A stretch of 64,000 nt of DNA from contig NZ_JANHDH010000002.1 of NCBI RefSeq assembly GCF_026616195.1, positions 496,001-560,000 on the forward strand, given 5' to 3'. The position numbers and the translations under genes are program-made. Shown piece by piece: positions 50,805-59,754 of the stretch; within the stretch, counting starts at the first letter, position 1; each line of letters opens with the position of its first letter. The notes beneath the pieces were generated by a model. It saw only the letters and a program-made list of their open reading frames with translations. It searched no databases and was not told where the DNA came from. The DNA is from Haloarchaeobius amylolyticus (GTDB lineage: Archaea; Halobacteriota; Halobacteria; Halobacteriales; Natrialbaceae).

Positions 50805-51161
50805 ATGCCGAAGAACCGGGTCGAGGAACTCGAGGCCACCGTCAACGAACTCGAATCGACCGTTCGCGGTCTCACGGAGGAACTCGTCGAGACCAAAGAG
50901 CGCGTTCGGATTCTGGAAGCAGAACTGGAAGCAGACCCCCGCAGCGTCGCGCCCGAGACGGCCGACGCCGACACGGCGGAGTCGTCCGAAACCGAGATGC
51001 TGGAGCCCGAACCGGGCGTCAGCCAGGAGGCGGCACAGTCCGAGGTGGACGCGGCCGCCGCGATGGCTAATCACGAAGGCGAAGGCGCTAAGAGTGCCGA
51101 GGAAGAACCGGACGACGACACCGACGAGTCCGGGCTCGGCGACGACATCATCGTCGCGTAA
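50805..51161 (+). CDS. Small coiled-coil acidic protein upstream of smc
   Basis: 118 residues from the ATG at 50805. The first 50 residues form a clear coiled coil (VEELEATVNELESTVRGL, then VETKERVRILEAELEAD). The rest is a disordered Glu/Asp/Ala-rich tail ending GLGDDIIVA. It has its own TATA-like GTTTATGG at 50774-50781, 27 nt before the ATG. It ends 39 nt before smc and is probably co-transcribed with smc and scpA. I recall similar small proteins beside haloarchaeal smc genes (DUF7518-like), but role and family are not certain. It may be an accessory or regulator of the SMC complex. Confidence 0.75.
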   Translation: MPKNRVEELEATVNELESTVRGLTEELVETKERVRILEAELEADPRSVAPETADADTAESSETEMLEPEPGVSQEAAQSEVDAAAAMANHEGEGAKSAEEEPDDDTDESGLGDDIIVA

Positions 51162-51200
51162 TCCGCGGTCTCCGGCCAGCCCGGGCGACACCCCCCTACC

Positions 51201-54200
51201 ATGCACATCAAAGAGCTCGTTCTCGACAACTTCAAGAGCTTCGGCCGGAAGACACGGATTCCCTTCTACGAGGACTTCACCGTCGTCACCGGGCCGAACG
51301 GCTCCGGCAAGTCGAACATCATCGACGCCGTCCTGTTCGCACTCGGCCTGGCCCGCACCCGCGGCATCCGGGCCGAGAAACTGACCGACCTCATCTACAA
51401 CCCCGGCCACGACGACGGGGGCGAGTCGAGCGGCCCGCGCGAGGCCAGCGTCGAGGTCATCCTCGACAACGCCGACGGGAAGCTCGACCGCGCCCAGGTC
51501 GTCAACGCCGCCGGCTCCGAGGACGTCGGGGACGTCGACGAGATACGTATCAAACGACGCGTCAAGGAGACCGAGGACAACTACTACTCCTACTACTACC
51601 TCAACGGTCGCTCGGTCAACCTCTCGGACATCCAGGACCTGCTCGCACAGGCCGGCGTCACCCCGGAAGGGTACAACGTCGTCATGCAGGGCGACGTGAC
51701 CGAGATCATCAACATGACGCCCCACTCCCGGCGCGAGATCATCGACGAGATCGCCGGGGTCGCGGAGTTCGACGCGAAGAAGGCCGACGCGATGGAGGAA
51801 CTGGAGACGGTCGAAGAGCGCATCAACGAGGCCGAGTTGCGCATCTCAGAGAAGCGCGAGCGCCTCACCCAGCTCGAGGACGAACGCCAGCAGGCCCTGC
51901 GGTATCGCCGGCTCCGCCGCGAGCGCGAGCGCTACGAGGGCTACCTGAAGGCGGCCGAACTCGAGGACAAGCGCGAGGACCTCGCCGCGGCCGACGAGAA
52001 GATCGAGGCCAAGCAGGAGGAACTCGACGACCTCCAGCGCGACCTCGACGAGAAGCAGGGCAAGGTCGTCCGCCTGCAGGAGGACCTGGAGGACCTCAAC
52101 GCCGAGATCGAGCGCAAGGGCGAGGACGAGCAACTCGAGATCAAGCGCGACATCGAGAGCCTCAAGGGCGACATCTCGCGGCTGGAGGACAAGATCGCCG
52201 CGAGCGAGGAGGCCATCGAGGAGGCCGAGAACAAGCGCCGGGACGCCTTCGTCCAGATCGACCGCAAGCAGGAGGAGGTCGACGACATCGAGGCCGAGAT
52301 CCGCGAGACGAAGGTCCAGAAGTCCTCGCTGAAGGCGGACATCCAGACGAAGCAGGCCGAACTCGCGGACGTCCAGGCCGAGATCGACGCGATAGACACC
52401 GAGTACGACGAACTCAAGGCCGACCTCCAGGCCCGCAAGGAGGACCTGGACGAGCAGAAGGACGCGAAGAACGAACTCCAGCGCGAGAAGGACCGCCTGC
52501 TCGACGAGGCCCGGCGACGCTCGAACGAGGCCAGCGAGATCGAGACGGAGATCGAGGAGACGCGGGCCGAGATTCCCGAGGTCGAGGCCGACATCACCGA
52601 CCTCGAGGACGAACTGGAGAAGGCCCGCCGGAACGTCCTCAACATCGAGGGGGTCGTCGACGACCTCAAGGCCGAGAAGCAGGAGCGTCAGGGGGACCTC
52701 GACGAGGTCGAGGACGAACTCCAGGCCAAACAGCAGGAGTACGCCGAACTGGAGGCCAACGCTGGCCAGTCCGGTGACTCCTCGTTCGGTCGCTCCGTGA
52801 CGACCGTCCTGAACTCCGGCATCGACGGGGTCCACGGCGCGGTCGCCCAGCTCGGCAGCGTCGACCCGCAGTACGCGACCGCCTGCGAGACGGCGGCCGG
52901 CGGCCGGATGGCCAACGTGGTCGTCCGGGACGACGTCATCGGCCAGCGCTGTATCGAGCACCTCAAGTCCCGGAACGCGGGCCGGGCGACGATGCTGCCG
53001 ATGAACAAGATGCGCGACCGGTCGCTCCCGAGCGCGCCGAACGTCCCCGGTGTCGTGGACTTCGCGTACAACCTCATCGACTTCGACCAGCAGTACGCCG
53101 GCATCTTCAGCCACGTCGTCGGCGACACGCTGGTCGTCGAGGACCTGGACACCGCCCGCGACATGCAGGGGGACTACCGGCTGGTCACGCTCGACGGCGA
53201 CCTCGTCGAGAAGTCCGGCGCGATGACCGGGGGCTCCTCGAAAGGGTCCAGATACTCCTTCGACGCCTCCGGCGAGGGCCAGCTCAAGCGCGTCGCCGAA
53301 CGCATCTCCGAACTGGAGGACGAGCGCCAGTCCATCCGCGAGGACGTCCGCAGCATCGAGTCGCGGCTGGACGACGCGCGCGACCGCAAGAGCGACGCGG
53401 CCGACGAGGTGCGCTCCATCGAGAGCGACATCGAGTCCAGGGAGAGCGAGAAGGAGCGCCTGGAGTCCCGCATCGCCGAACTCGAGGAGCGCCAGCAGGA
53501 GATCCAGGCCGAACGCGAGTCGGTCGACGAGGAGATGCAGGAGATCGAGGCCGGCATCGCCGAGCGCAAGGAGGCCATCGCCGAGATAGAGGCCGACATC
53601 GAGGAGCTGGAGTCCGAACTCGCGGACTCGCGCATCCCCGAACTCACCGCGGAGGTGGAGTCCATCGAGGCGGAGATCGACGACCTCGAGGACCGGACCG
53701 ACGACCTCGACGGCGACCTGAACGAACTCCAGCTCGAGAAGCAGTACGCCGAGGAGGCCATCGAGGGCCTGCACGACGACATCGAGGCGGCCCAGAACAA
53801 GAAGGCCGAACACGAGGAGCGCATCGCGGACATCGAGGAGACCATCGACGAGAAGGAGGCGGAACTCGAGGCCAAGCGCCGGAAGGTGCTCGAACTCGAG
53901 AACGAACTCTCCGAACTCAAGGACGAACGCGAGGACCTCCGCGAGGACCTGAAGGAGGCCGAGAAGGCACGCGACTCGGTCAAGTCGCAGGTCGACGCGG
54001 TGAAGAGCAAGCTCGACTCGCTCACGGACACCCGCGAGCAACTCGCCTGGGAGATCGAGAACCTGGAGGAGGAGGTCGGGGACTACGACCCCGAGGACAT
54101 CCCGGACCACGACGAGGTCGTCCGCATGGTCGAGTGCTTCGAGGGCGACATGAACGCGATGGAGCCGGTGAACATGAAGGCCATCGACGACTACGACGAG

Positions 54201-54788
54201 GTCAAAGACGCCCTCGACACGCTGGTCGAGGGGCGTGACACGCTCACCGAGGAGCGCGACGGCATCGTCGAGCGCATCGAGTCCTACGAGGCCCAGAAGA
54301 AGCAGACGTTCATGGACTCCTTCGAGGCCATCGACGAGAACTTCCAGGAGATCTTCTCCCAGCTCTCGGCCGGGACGGGCCACCTCCACCTCGAGGACGA
54401 GGCGGACCCCTTCGACGGCGGCCTGACGATGAAGGCCCAGCCGGGGGACAAGCCCATCCAGCGCCTCGACGCGATGTCCGGCGGCGAGAAGTCGCTCACG
54501 GCGCTGGCGTTCATCTTCGCCATCCAGCGCCACAACCCGGCACCGTTCTACGCGCTGGACGAGGTCGACGCCTTCCTCGACGCGGTCAACGCCGAGCGCG
54601 TCGGCCAGATGGTCGACGAACTCGCGGGCCGCGCGCAGTTCGTCGTGGTCTCGCACCGCACCGCGATGCTCGACCGGTCCGAGCGCGCCATCGGCGTGAC
54701 GATGCAGCAGGACAACGTCTCGGCGGTGACGGGCATCGACCTGTCCGAGGGCGGTGACGTCGACGAGGAGGTGCCAGCCGATGACTAG
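51201..54788 (+). CDS. smc: Chromosome segregation protein SMC
   Basis: 1195 residues. Walker A is GPNGSGKSNIIDAV (31-44). Long coiled coils occupy about 170-500 and 690-1010. The hinge lies around 520-670 (GIDGVHGAVAQLGSVDPQYATACETAAGG, described here by position). The C-terminal ABC signature is AMSGGEKSLTALAF with Walker B FYALDEVDAFLD. It forms the DNA-bridging core of the condensin-like complex with the kleisin ScpA encoded next. Length and architecture are typical. The stop overlaps the scpA start by 8 nt. Confidence 0.97.
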   Translation: MHIKELVLDNFKSFGRKTRIPFYEDFTVVTGPNGSGKSNIIDAVLFALGLARTRGIRAEKLTDLIYNPGHDDGGESSGPREASVEVILDNADGKLDRAQVVNAAGSEDVGDVDEIRIKRRVKETEDNYYSYYYLNGRSVNLSDIQDLLAQAGVTPEGYNVVMQGDVTEIINMTPHSRREIIDEIAGVAEFDAKKADAMEELETVEERINEAELRISEKRERLTQLEDERQQALRYRRLRRERERYEGYLKAAELEDKREDLAAADEKIEAKQEELDDLQRDLDEKQGKVVRLQEDLEDLNAEIERKGEDEQLEIKRDIESLKGDISRLEDKIAASEEAIEEAENKRRDAFVQIDRKQEEVDDIEAEIRETKVQKSSLKADIQTKQAELADVQAEIDAIDTEYDELKADLQARKEDLDEQKDAKNELQREKDRLLDEARRRSNEASEIETEIEETRAEIPEVEADITDLEDELEKARRNVLNIEGVVDDLKAEKQERQGDLDEVEDELQAKQQEYAELEANAGQSGDSSFGRSVTTVLNSGIDGVHGAVAQLGSVDPQYATACETAAGGRMANVVVRDDVIGQRCIEHLKSRNAGRATMLPMNKMRDRSLPSAPNVPGVVDFAYNLIDFDQQYAGIFSHVVGDTLVVEDLDTARDMQGDYRLVTLDGDLVEKSGAMTGGSSKGSRYSFDASGEGQLKRVAERISELEDERQSIREDVRSIESRLDDARDRKSDAADEVRSIESDIESRESEKERLESRIAELEERQQEIQAERESVDEEMQEIEAGIAERKEAIAEIEADIEELESELADSRIPELTAEVESIEAEIDDLEDRTDDLDGDLNELQLEKQYAEEAIEGLHDDIEAAQNKKAEHEERIADIEETIDEKEAELEAKRRKVLELENELSELKDEREDLREDLKEAEKARDSVKSQVDAVKSKLDSLTDTREQLAWEIENLEEEVGDYDPEDIPDHDEVVRMVECFEGDMNAMEPVNMKAIDDYDEVKDALDTLVEGRDTLTEERDGIVERIESYEAQKKQTFMDSFEAIDENFQEIFSQLSAGTGHLHLEDEADPFDGGLTMKAQPGDKPIQRLDAMSGGEKSLTALAFIFAIQRHNPAPFYALDEVDAFLDAVNAERVGQMVDELAGRAQFVVVSHRTAMLDRSERAIGVTMQQDNVSAVTGIDLSEGGDVDEEVPADD

Positions 54789-55992
54789 CGACGGTCCGGA
54801 GCAACGCGGAGGACCGTCGGAAACCCGAACGGGGAGCGAAGCGACCCGGGAGGAGAGCGAGGAACCGGAGCGAAGCGGCGGCTCCTCGGAAGGCGCGAGC
54901 GGGGAGCGAAGTGACGACGAGAACCCCGAGAGCCTCCTGAACATCGCGGGGCACGAGGACCGGACGCCGCCCGGTGAAGAAGAGAACCCCTTCGGCGGCG
55001 ACGCCGACGGAGAACCCGCCGAATCCGCACAATCCGACGGGTCAGCGGACCCGGACGAGTTCTACGCGGGCGACGAGGACGACCTCGACGAGGTGCTGGC
55101 CGAGGACGAGGAGGACGCCGAGGCGGACGAGGCCGAGCAGCCGGCCATGGACGAGGTCCTGCCCGACGACGACGCGATGGTCGACGGCGACGAGGGCGCG
55201 GTCGAGCCCGTCGAGTTGCTGGTTCAGTTGGCCAAACGGGGCGACATCGACCCGTGGGACATCGACATCGTCCGCGTCACCGACGAGTTCCTCGACGCGC
55301 TGGAGGACGCGGACCTCCGGACCTCGGGCCGCGCGCTGTTCTACGCGAGCGTCCTGCTCCGGATGAAGGGCGACGAGCTCATCCACGGGAGCGACGACGA
55401 CGAGGACGAGGAGGAACTCGCGCCGTGGGAGCAGCCCTTCGCGGACGAGGCGCCACAGGAGCCCCCGGACCCGGACCACGACCCGGTCGCGGGGCTGGAG
55501 GCGGAGATGGAGCGCCGGCTCGACCGCAAGCAGGTCCGCGGGACGCCGGAGACGCTGGACGAACTCGTGCGGGACCTGCGCGAGGCCGAGCGCGGGTCGT
55601 GGTGGAAGCGCCAGCGCGAGTACGACACGAGCGACTCGCCGCGGGGCTTCCAGCGCGGGACGCAGACGCTCGACTACCACTCGGGCGACGACTTCCGGGT
55701 CGACGACGAGCCGACCGAGGACGAGGTGACGGGCACGACCCACGAGGAGGACATCGAGGAGATCATCGACGACGTGCGCGCGGCCCTGCACGAGCACTAC
55801 GACCAGGGTCGGGCGGAGGTGCTGTACGCGGAGATCGACACGGTCGGCGGCTCGCGCGTGCAGACGTTCCTCGCGCTGTTGTTCCTCGCCCACCGCGGGC
55901 AGGTCCGGCTCCAGCAGGACGAACTGTTCGGCGACCTCTGGGTGCAGGACCCGACCGCGGCCCGTGGCTCCGAGGAAGCGGTCGCGGACTGA
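54781..55992 (+). CDS. scpA: Segregation and condensation protein A (kleisin)
   Basis: 403 residues from the ATG at 54781, coupled to smc by the overlap ATGACTAG. The kleisin core begins at about 141 (VEPVELLVQLAKRGDIDPWDIDIVRVTDEFLDAL) and ends with the winged helix near 340-400 (SRVQTFLALLFLAHRGQVRLQQDELFGDLWV); both are cited here by position. The first 140 residues are a very acidic, low-complexity extension absent from bacterial ScpA. Repeated GAGCGAAG-type DNA lies in its 5' end. No scpB follows, so the third subunit, if any, is encoded elsewhere. Confidence 0.93.
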   Translation: MTSDGPEQRGGPSETRTGSEATREESEEPERSGGSSEGASGERSDDENPESLLNIAGHEDRTPPGEEENPFGGDADGEPAESAQSDGSADPDEFYAGDEDDLDEVLAEDEEDAEADEAEQPAMDEVLPDDDAMVDGDEGAVEPVELLVQLAKRGDIDPWDIDIVRVTDEFLDALEDADLRTSGRALFYASVLLRMKGDELIHGSDDDEDEEELAPWEQPFADEAPQEPPDPDHDPVAGLEAEMERRLDRKQVRGTPETLDELVRDLREAERGSWWKRQREYDTSDSPRGFQRGTQTLDYHSGDDFRVDDEPTEDEVTGTTHEEDIEEIIDDVRAALHEHYDQGRAEVLYAEIDTVGGSRVQTFLALLFLAHRGQVRLQQDELFGDLWVQDPTAARGSEEAVAD

Positions 55993-56321
55993 TTCTCGCG
56001 GCCGACCCGGAGACGGCGTGGGTTCTCTTCGCGTCGTAGCCGGAGTTACCGTCCCTCACTACCGAACTGGTAAGGCAACACACCGAGGTCGCACCTCTCC
56101 GTAGGTCGGGCCGTCCCACACCGATCTCTCACCCGGTCAGGGACGACCGTTTTTCAACAGACGAGACAGTCGTCGACCCGTCGAGGTCGCCTCACGTGTG
56201 AAGCCAGTGACACGGCATTTTCGATACACGGTGTTGGGGTATTGTAAACTATAACTCTCGAATCGACATTTCAATCGGCTGTACGGAACGGTCATATTCT
56301 CCACCAACGTATTCGTGACGC
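55993..56321. other. 329-nt intergenic region with the promoter of an HTH-10 gene
   Basis: No gene is seen. The second half (56210-56300) is AT-rich and includes GTCATATTCTCC at 56289-56300, centred about 28 nt before the regulator start, a probable TATA element. The upstream part, after scpA, shows no strong hairpin and no haloarchaeal-type open frame. Confidence 0.55.
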
Positions 56322-56990
56322 ATGGGGGTCATTGCCGATTTCACCGTGGGCGCCGAGGACTTCGACCTGGGCGCACCGACGGAGGGGGGAACAGAACTGA
56401 ACATCGAGGTCGAACCCATCGTGCCCGCGTCCGATCAGGTGTTCCCGTACGTCTGGGTCACCGGAGAGTACGAGTCGTTCGAGGAAGGTATGGAGGCGTG
56501 TGAGTACGCCGAGCACTACGAGTTCGTCGAGCAACTCGGCGAGCGACGCCTCTATCGCATCACCTGGAACGAGGGCATCCACGACCTGCTGGCGTGTTTC
56601 GTGGAGGCCAACGGGACGATTCTCCGCGCGCGCGGCGGGAACGGCTGGCGCTTCACCGTCCGATTCCCGGACGATGCGAGCGTGAGCAAGTTCCACGGGA
56701 TGTGTCAGGAGCGCGACATCCACCTCGACCTGCACCGGCTCACCCACGTCGAGGAGGGTGCCGACAGCGCGGCCGACGAGTTCGGCCTGACGCCGGAACA
56801 GCGCGAGGCCCTGATGCACGCGGTGAAGACGGGGTACTTCTCGATTCCGCGCCAGTCGACGCTCGACGACATCGCCGAGCAGTTCGACATCTCGAACCAG
56901 GCGGCCTCCGAGCGCATCCGGCGCGCGACGGAGAAGGTGCTGCGACAGGCGCTCGTCGACCAGGTCGACGCGCTCGTCGAGCACCCCTGA
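56322..56990 (+). CDS. HTH-10 family transcriptional regulator
   Basis: 222 residues. The N-terminal 155 residues form a BAT-type module (IADFTVGAEDFDLG at the start, typical of this regulator group). HTH-10 occupies about 160-215: LTPEQREALMHAVKTGYFSIPRQSTL and FDISNQAASERIRRATEKVL. Related to the 221-residue regulator at 39899 in size and layout. Signal and targets unknown. A probable TATA element lies about 28 nt upstream. Confidence 0.9.
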   Translation: MGVIADFTVGAEDFDLGAPTEGGTELNIEVEPIVPASDQVFPYVWVTGEYESFEEGMEACEYAEHYEFVEQLGERRLYRITWNEGIHDLLACFVEANGTILRARGGNGWRFTVRFPDDASVSKFHGMCQERDIHLDLHRLTHVEEGADSAADEFGLTPEQREALMHAVKTGYFSIPRQSTLDDIAEQFDISNQAASERIRRATEKVLRQALVDQVDALVEHP

Positions 56991-57393
56991 GGAACCCGTC
57001 GCCGGCTTTCGATTCTTCGCTGTGTCACGGTCACCCGCGACCGCCCGGTTCGTGGTCTGGTACCATATACCGGTTTAGATAGCAAGCACCACGACCAAGT
57101 GGCCATAAGGATTATGTAGAGTTGACTGTCGTCCCGGATTTCGGAGGGGGAAGGGGGCGGCAGTCTGGGGGTGCGGGACCCTCCGTCGCAGGCTGGTCCC
57201 GCATCACTCGAACGCCGCCGGGCCGACTGGCCCCACACCGCATCCACCGTCAGTCGAAGCCCATCATCACATCCGTCAGGCGTCACCGCAAATCGCTTGC
57301 ACGTCGGCCCGGCCGGGCGTTCATCGTTCTACGAGGACTTCGCCACCAGCCGCAGGGATTCATTCTTGTACCTTCACGACGATAGCCGTGCCA
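56991..57393. other. 403-nt intergenic region containing a hairpin-rich segment
   Basis: Open frames here give basic, non-haloarchaeal products, so I call no protein gene. TATA-like elements (TACCATATACC near 57060-57070, TTTAGATAG near 57074) are followed by a structured stretch at 57124-57233. The 3' part (57290-57390) includes the palindrome GCCCGGCCGGGC near 57307 and leads into the HEAT-repeat gene. Confidence 0.5.
57100..57240 (+). ncRNA. Candidate structured non-coding RNA
   Basis: Three stems lie in tandem. GACTGTCG (57124-57131) pairs with CGGCAGTC (57158-57165), including one G-T pair. TGCGGGACC (57172-57180) pairs perfectly with GGTCCCGCA (57195-57203). GGGCC (57220-57224) pairs with GGCCC (57229-57233) around GACT. 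A TATA-like element about 30-45 nt upstream could start a transcript near 57105. The strand is uncertain. It does not match RNase P, SRP or tRNA signatures. It could equally be a long leader of the HEAT-repeat gene or chance pairing in GC-rich DNA. Confidence 0.3.
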
Positions 57394-58347
57394 ATGGGAC
57401 TGCTGAGCGGGTCGGGCGACGCCGACCGCGCCGAGGAACTCTGCGAACTGGCACGGACGGACCCCGACGCGGCCGCGGCCGAGGCGGACGAGCTCCGGGA
57501 ACTGTTGACCAGCGGTGACACCGACACGCGAACCGCGGCGGCGGACGGCCTCTCCCACCTCGCGGCGTCGCATCCGGACGCGGTCGAGCCGGCCATCGAC
57601 CGCCTGCTCACCCGACTCGAAGACGGTGACGCGAGTTCGCGCCGGCGCGCCGCCGACGCGCTGGTCGCGCTCGCCGACGCCGACCCGTCGGCCTTCGGCG
57701 CCTGGGTCGAGACGACGACGCCGTACATCGAGGACGACGACCCCTACGTCCGGGCGACGGTCGCGAACGTCCTCGCGCTCGTCGCGGCCGACCGACCGAG
57801 CAACGTCACCGCGGCGGTCGAGGACCTCTGGACCGCGCTGGTCGATCCCGGCGACTGGGACGTCCGGACGTTCGCGACCGGCGCGCTCGCGGACATCGCG
57901 GTGCGCCACCCCGAGGAGGTCGTGCCGGCCGTCGAGCAGACCGTCTCGAACGCCCGCGAGCCCGTGCCGGCGCTCCAGGTCGCGGCGGTCGACCTGCTCG
58001 CGGCCGTCGGTGCGGAACGCCCCGGCGTGGTGGACGAGGAGGTGGACGCGGTGCTCGCGTCGGTCGCACAGGACGCGCCGCCGGCCCAGCGCGCCGCCGC
58101 GTTGCTCGCCATCGGTCGTCTCGGCCGCGCGGTCCCGGGTGGTGTCCCGACCGCGCTCGACACCGTCGTCCCGGCACTCGCGGCCGACGAGGGCGAGGTC
58201 AGGCGGGCCGCGGCGGCCGCCTACGTCACCGTGGTCGAGAAGCACCCCGACGTCCTCCCGACCGACGAGGGGACCCGCCAGCGGCTCTGGTGGCTCGCGG
58301 ACGAGGTCGACCTGCCGATAGAAGCGGTGCTCGACCGGCTGTCCTAA
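57394..58347 (+). CDS. HEAT-repeat protein
   Basis: 317 residues from the ATG at 57394. At least six alpha-helical HEAT/armadillo-like units are visible, each about 38-42 residues with a D-x-x-x-R-x-x-A-A-x-A-L-x-x-L-A pattern (for example DASSRRRAADALVALADADP, YVRATVANVLALVAADRP). No enzyme domain is fused. Such proteins are binding scaffolds, and some haloarchaeal members act with phycocyanobilin-lyase-like or signalling partners, but no partner is evident here. The gene ends 4 nt before the convergent zinc-site gene. Confidence 0.85.
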   Translation: MGLLSGSGDADRAEELCELARTDPDAAAAEADELRELLTSGDTDTRTAAADGLSHLAASHPDAVEPAIDRLLTRLEDGDASSRRRAADALVALADADPSAFGAWVETTTPYIEDDDPYVRATVANVLALVAADRPSNVTAAVEDLWTALVDPGDWDVRTFATGALADIAVRHPEEVVPAVEQTVSNAREPVPALQVAAVDLLAAVGAERPGVVDEEVDAVLASVAQDAPPAQRAAALLAIGRLGRAVPGGVPTALDTVVPALAADEGEVRRAAAAAYVTVVEKHPDVLPTDEGTRQRLWWLADEVDLPIEAVLDRLS

Positions 58348-58351
58348 GCGC

Positions 58352-58795
58352 TCACTCCAGCCGGTCGCGGAGCGCGCCCAGCCGCCGGTCGACGTACGAC
58401 CGCCGGCGCTCGTGGCGCCGTGCCGTCTCCTCGACGCCGCGGAGCGTCCGGACGCCGACGACCTCCTCGAACTGGCCGGCGAGGACGCACGTCTCGCTGT
58501 CGTTGCCCGACGTACAGAAGTAGGGGTTCTCGAGCCCGGACACCTCGTCCTCGTCGAGCTCTCGCGCCTTCGAGAGCGACAGCTGCATCACGCCGAGGTT
58601 GACCGACCGCGACTGGCGGCCCCGCGAGGGGAACCAGCGCTCGTCGTCGGCCTCGACGATGTAGCCCTCGCCACAGAGCGGACAGACCGACCCGACCGCG
58701 TGGTCGAGCGTGTCGAGGAACTCGCGTGCGGCGTCCTCGTCGCAGTCCAGCTGGGCGGCGGTCTGTGTGACGAGTTCCGCGTCGTCCTCTGCCAT
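58352..58795 (-). CDS. Hypothetical protein with putative zinc site
   Basis: 147 residues. VCPLCGEGYIVEADD gives a CxxC knuckle and FCTSGNDSETCVL a second Cys pair, so a four-Cys zinc site is plausible. The N terminus is helical and the C terminus Arg-rich (ARRHERRRSYVDRRLGALRDRL). A TATA-like GTTTTTTGC lies about 28-30 nt before the ATG. Family not recognised; possibly nucleic-acid binding. Confidence 0.7.
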   Translation of the reverse strand: MAEDDAELVTQTAAQLDCDEDAAREFLDTLDHAVGSVCPLCGEGYIVEADDERWFPSRGRQSRSVNLGVMQLSLSKARELDEDEVSGLENPYFCTSGNDSETCVLAGQFEEVVGVRTLRGVEETARRHERRRSYVDRRLGALRDRLE

Positions 58796-58864
58796 CAGGC
58801 TGACGAGGGACGGCGACCAGCAAAAAACGTCCGGTGGTCGGGGTCGCTGTGTGGCTGTGGCGGC

Positions 58865-59722
58865 TCAGTCGAGGTACTGGCCGGCGAGCAGGTCGACGCG
58901 CTCGCGGGTATCGTCCGGGATGGCCTCGCTGGGCGTGTTGATGGTGCCCGCCAGTGCGGACCAGGCGTCGGACTCGAAGTCCTCGGGCATCGACCGGACG
59001 GCCTCCTCGACGACCGCGTTGATGGACTCCTGGTTCGCGGCGGCGTTCTCCAGCACCTCGTCGAGGGTGACCTCGTTGTCCGCCTTCCAGACGTCGTAGT
59101 CGGTGACGCCGGCGACCGTCGCGTAGCTCATCTCGGCCTCGCGGGCGAGTTTGGCCTCCGGGATGGCCGTCATGCCGACGATCTCCCAGCCCTGCTCGCG
59201 GTAGAACTCGCTCTCGGCGCGGGTGGAGTACTGCGGCCCCTCGATGCAGACGTAGGTGCCGCCCTCGTGCAGGTCGGCGTCGGTGTCGGCGCGCTCGGCC
59301 GCCCCGGCGAGGTGCTCGACCATCGCGGGGTCGTAGGGGTCGGCGAAGCCCATGTGGACGACCATGCCGTCGCCGAAGAAGGTGTGCTCGCGGTGGCTGG
59401 TCCGGTCGAAGATCTGCGTCGGGACGACCAGCGTGCGCGGCGGGAGGTCCTCGCGCAGGCTGCCGACCGCGTTCGTCGCGATGACGCGGTCGACGCCGAC
59501 GGACTTCAGCGCGTAGATGTTCGCCTTGTAGGGCGCGTTCGTCGGGGTGTGCTGGTGGTCGGGGCCGTGTCGCGGGAGGAAGGCGACCTCCTTGCCGGCG
59601 AGTTCGCCGAGCGTGATGTCGTCGGAGGGTTCGCCGAAGGGCGTCTCGACGCTTCGCTTCTCTACGTTCTCGAGGGGCAGGGCCTCGTAGATGCCACTGC
59701 CACCGATGACGCCGATGGTCAT
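58865..59722 (-). CDS. mtnP: S-methyl-5'-thioadenosine phosphorylase
   Basis: 285 residues from the ATG at 59722. MTIGVIGGSGIYEAL is the phosphate-binding start. PRHGPDHQHTPTNAPYKANIYALKSVGVDRVIATNAVGSLRED and YVCIEGPQYSTRAESEFYR carry the PNP/MTAP-family signature (cited by motif). It phosphorolyses methylthioadenosine, the by-product of polyamine synthesis; some archaeal members prefer methylthioinosine. TATA-like GTTTTACG at 59745-59752 lies 26 nt before the ATG. The next upstream gene on the strand ends 33 nt away. Confidence 0.93.
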   Translation of the reverse strand: MTIGVIGGSGIYEALPLENVEKRSVETPFGEPSDDITLGELAGKEVAFLPRHGPDHQHTPTNAPYKANIYALKSVGVDRVIATNAVGSLREDLPPRTLVVPTQIFDRTSHREHTFFGDGMVVHMGFADPYDPAMVEHLAGAAERADTDADLHEGGTYVCIEGPQYSTRAESEFYREQGWEIVGMTAIPEAKLAREAEMSYATVAGVTDYDVWKADNEVTLDEVLENAAANQESINAVVEEAVRSMPEDFESDAWSALAGTINTPSEAIPDDTRERVDLLAGQYLD

Positions 59723-59754
59723 GCGTGCACGAACTCGTGGCGTGCGTAAAACCG

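Noticed and set aside
57100-57240. RNase P RNA, SRP RNA or tRNA in the structured gap
   Set aside because: No GTGTCAGGTCCGGAAGG-like SRP motif, no RNase P conserved boxes, no tRNA T-loop (GGTTCRANNC).
57122-57385. 87-residue open frame in the same gap
   Set aside because: Product is Arg/Ser-rich and basic, atypical for a haloarchaeon; start lacks a promoter at the right distance.
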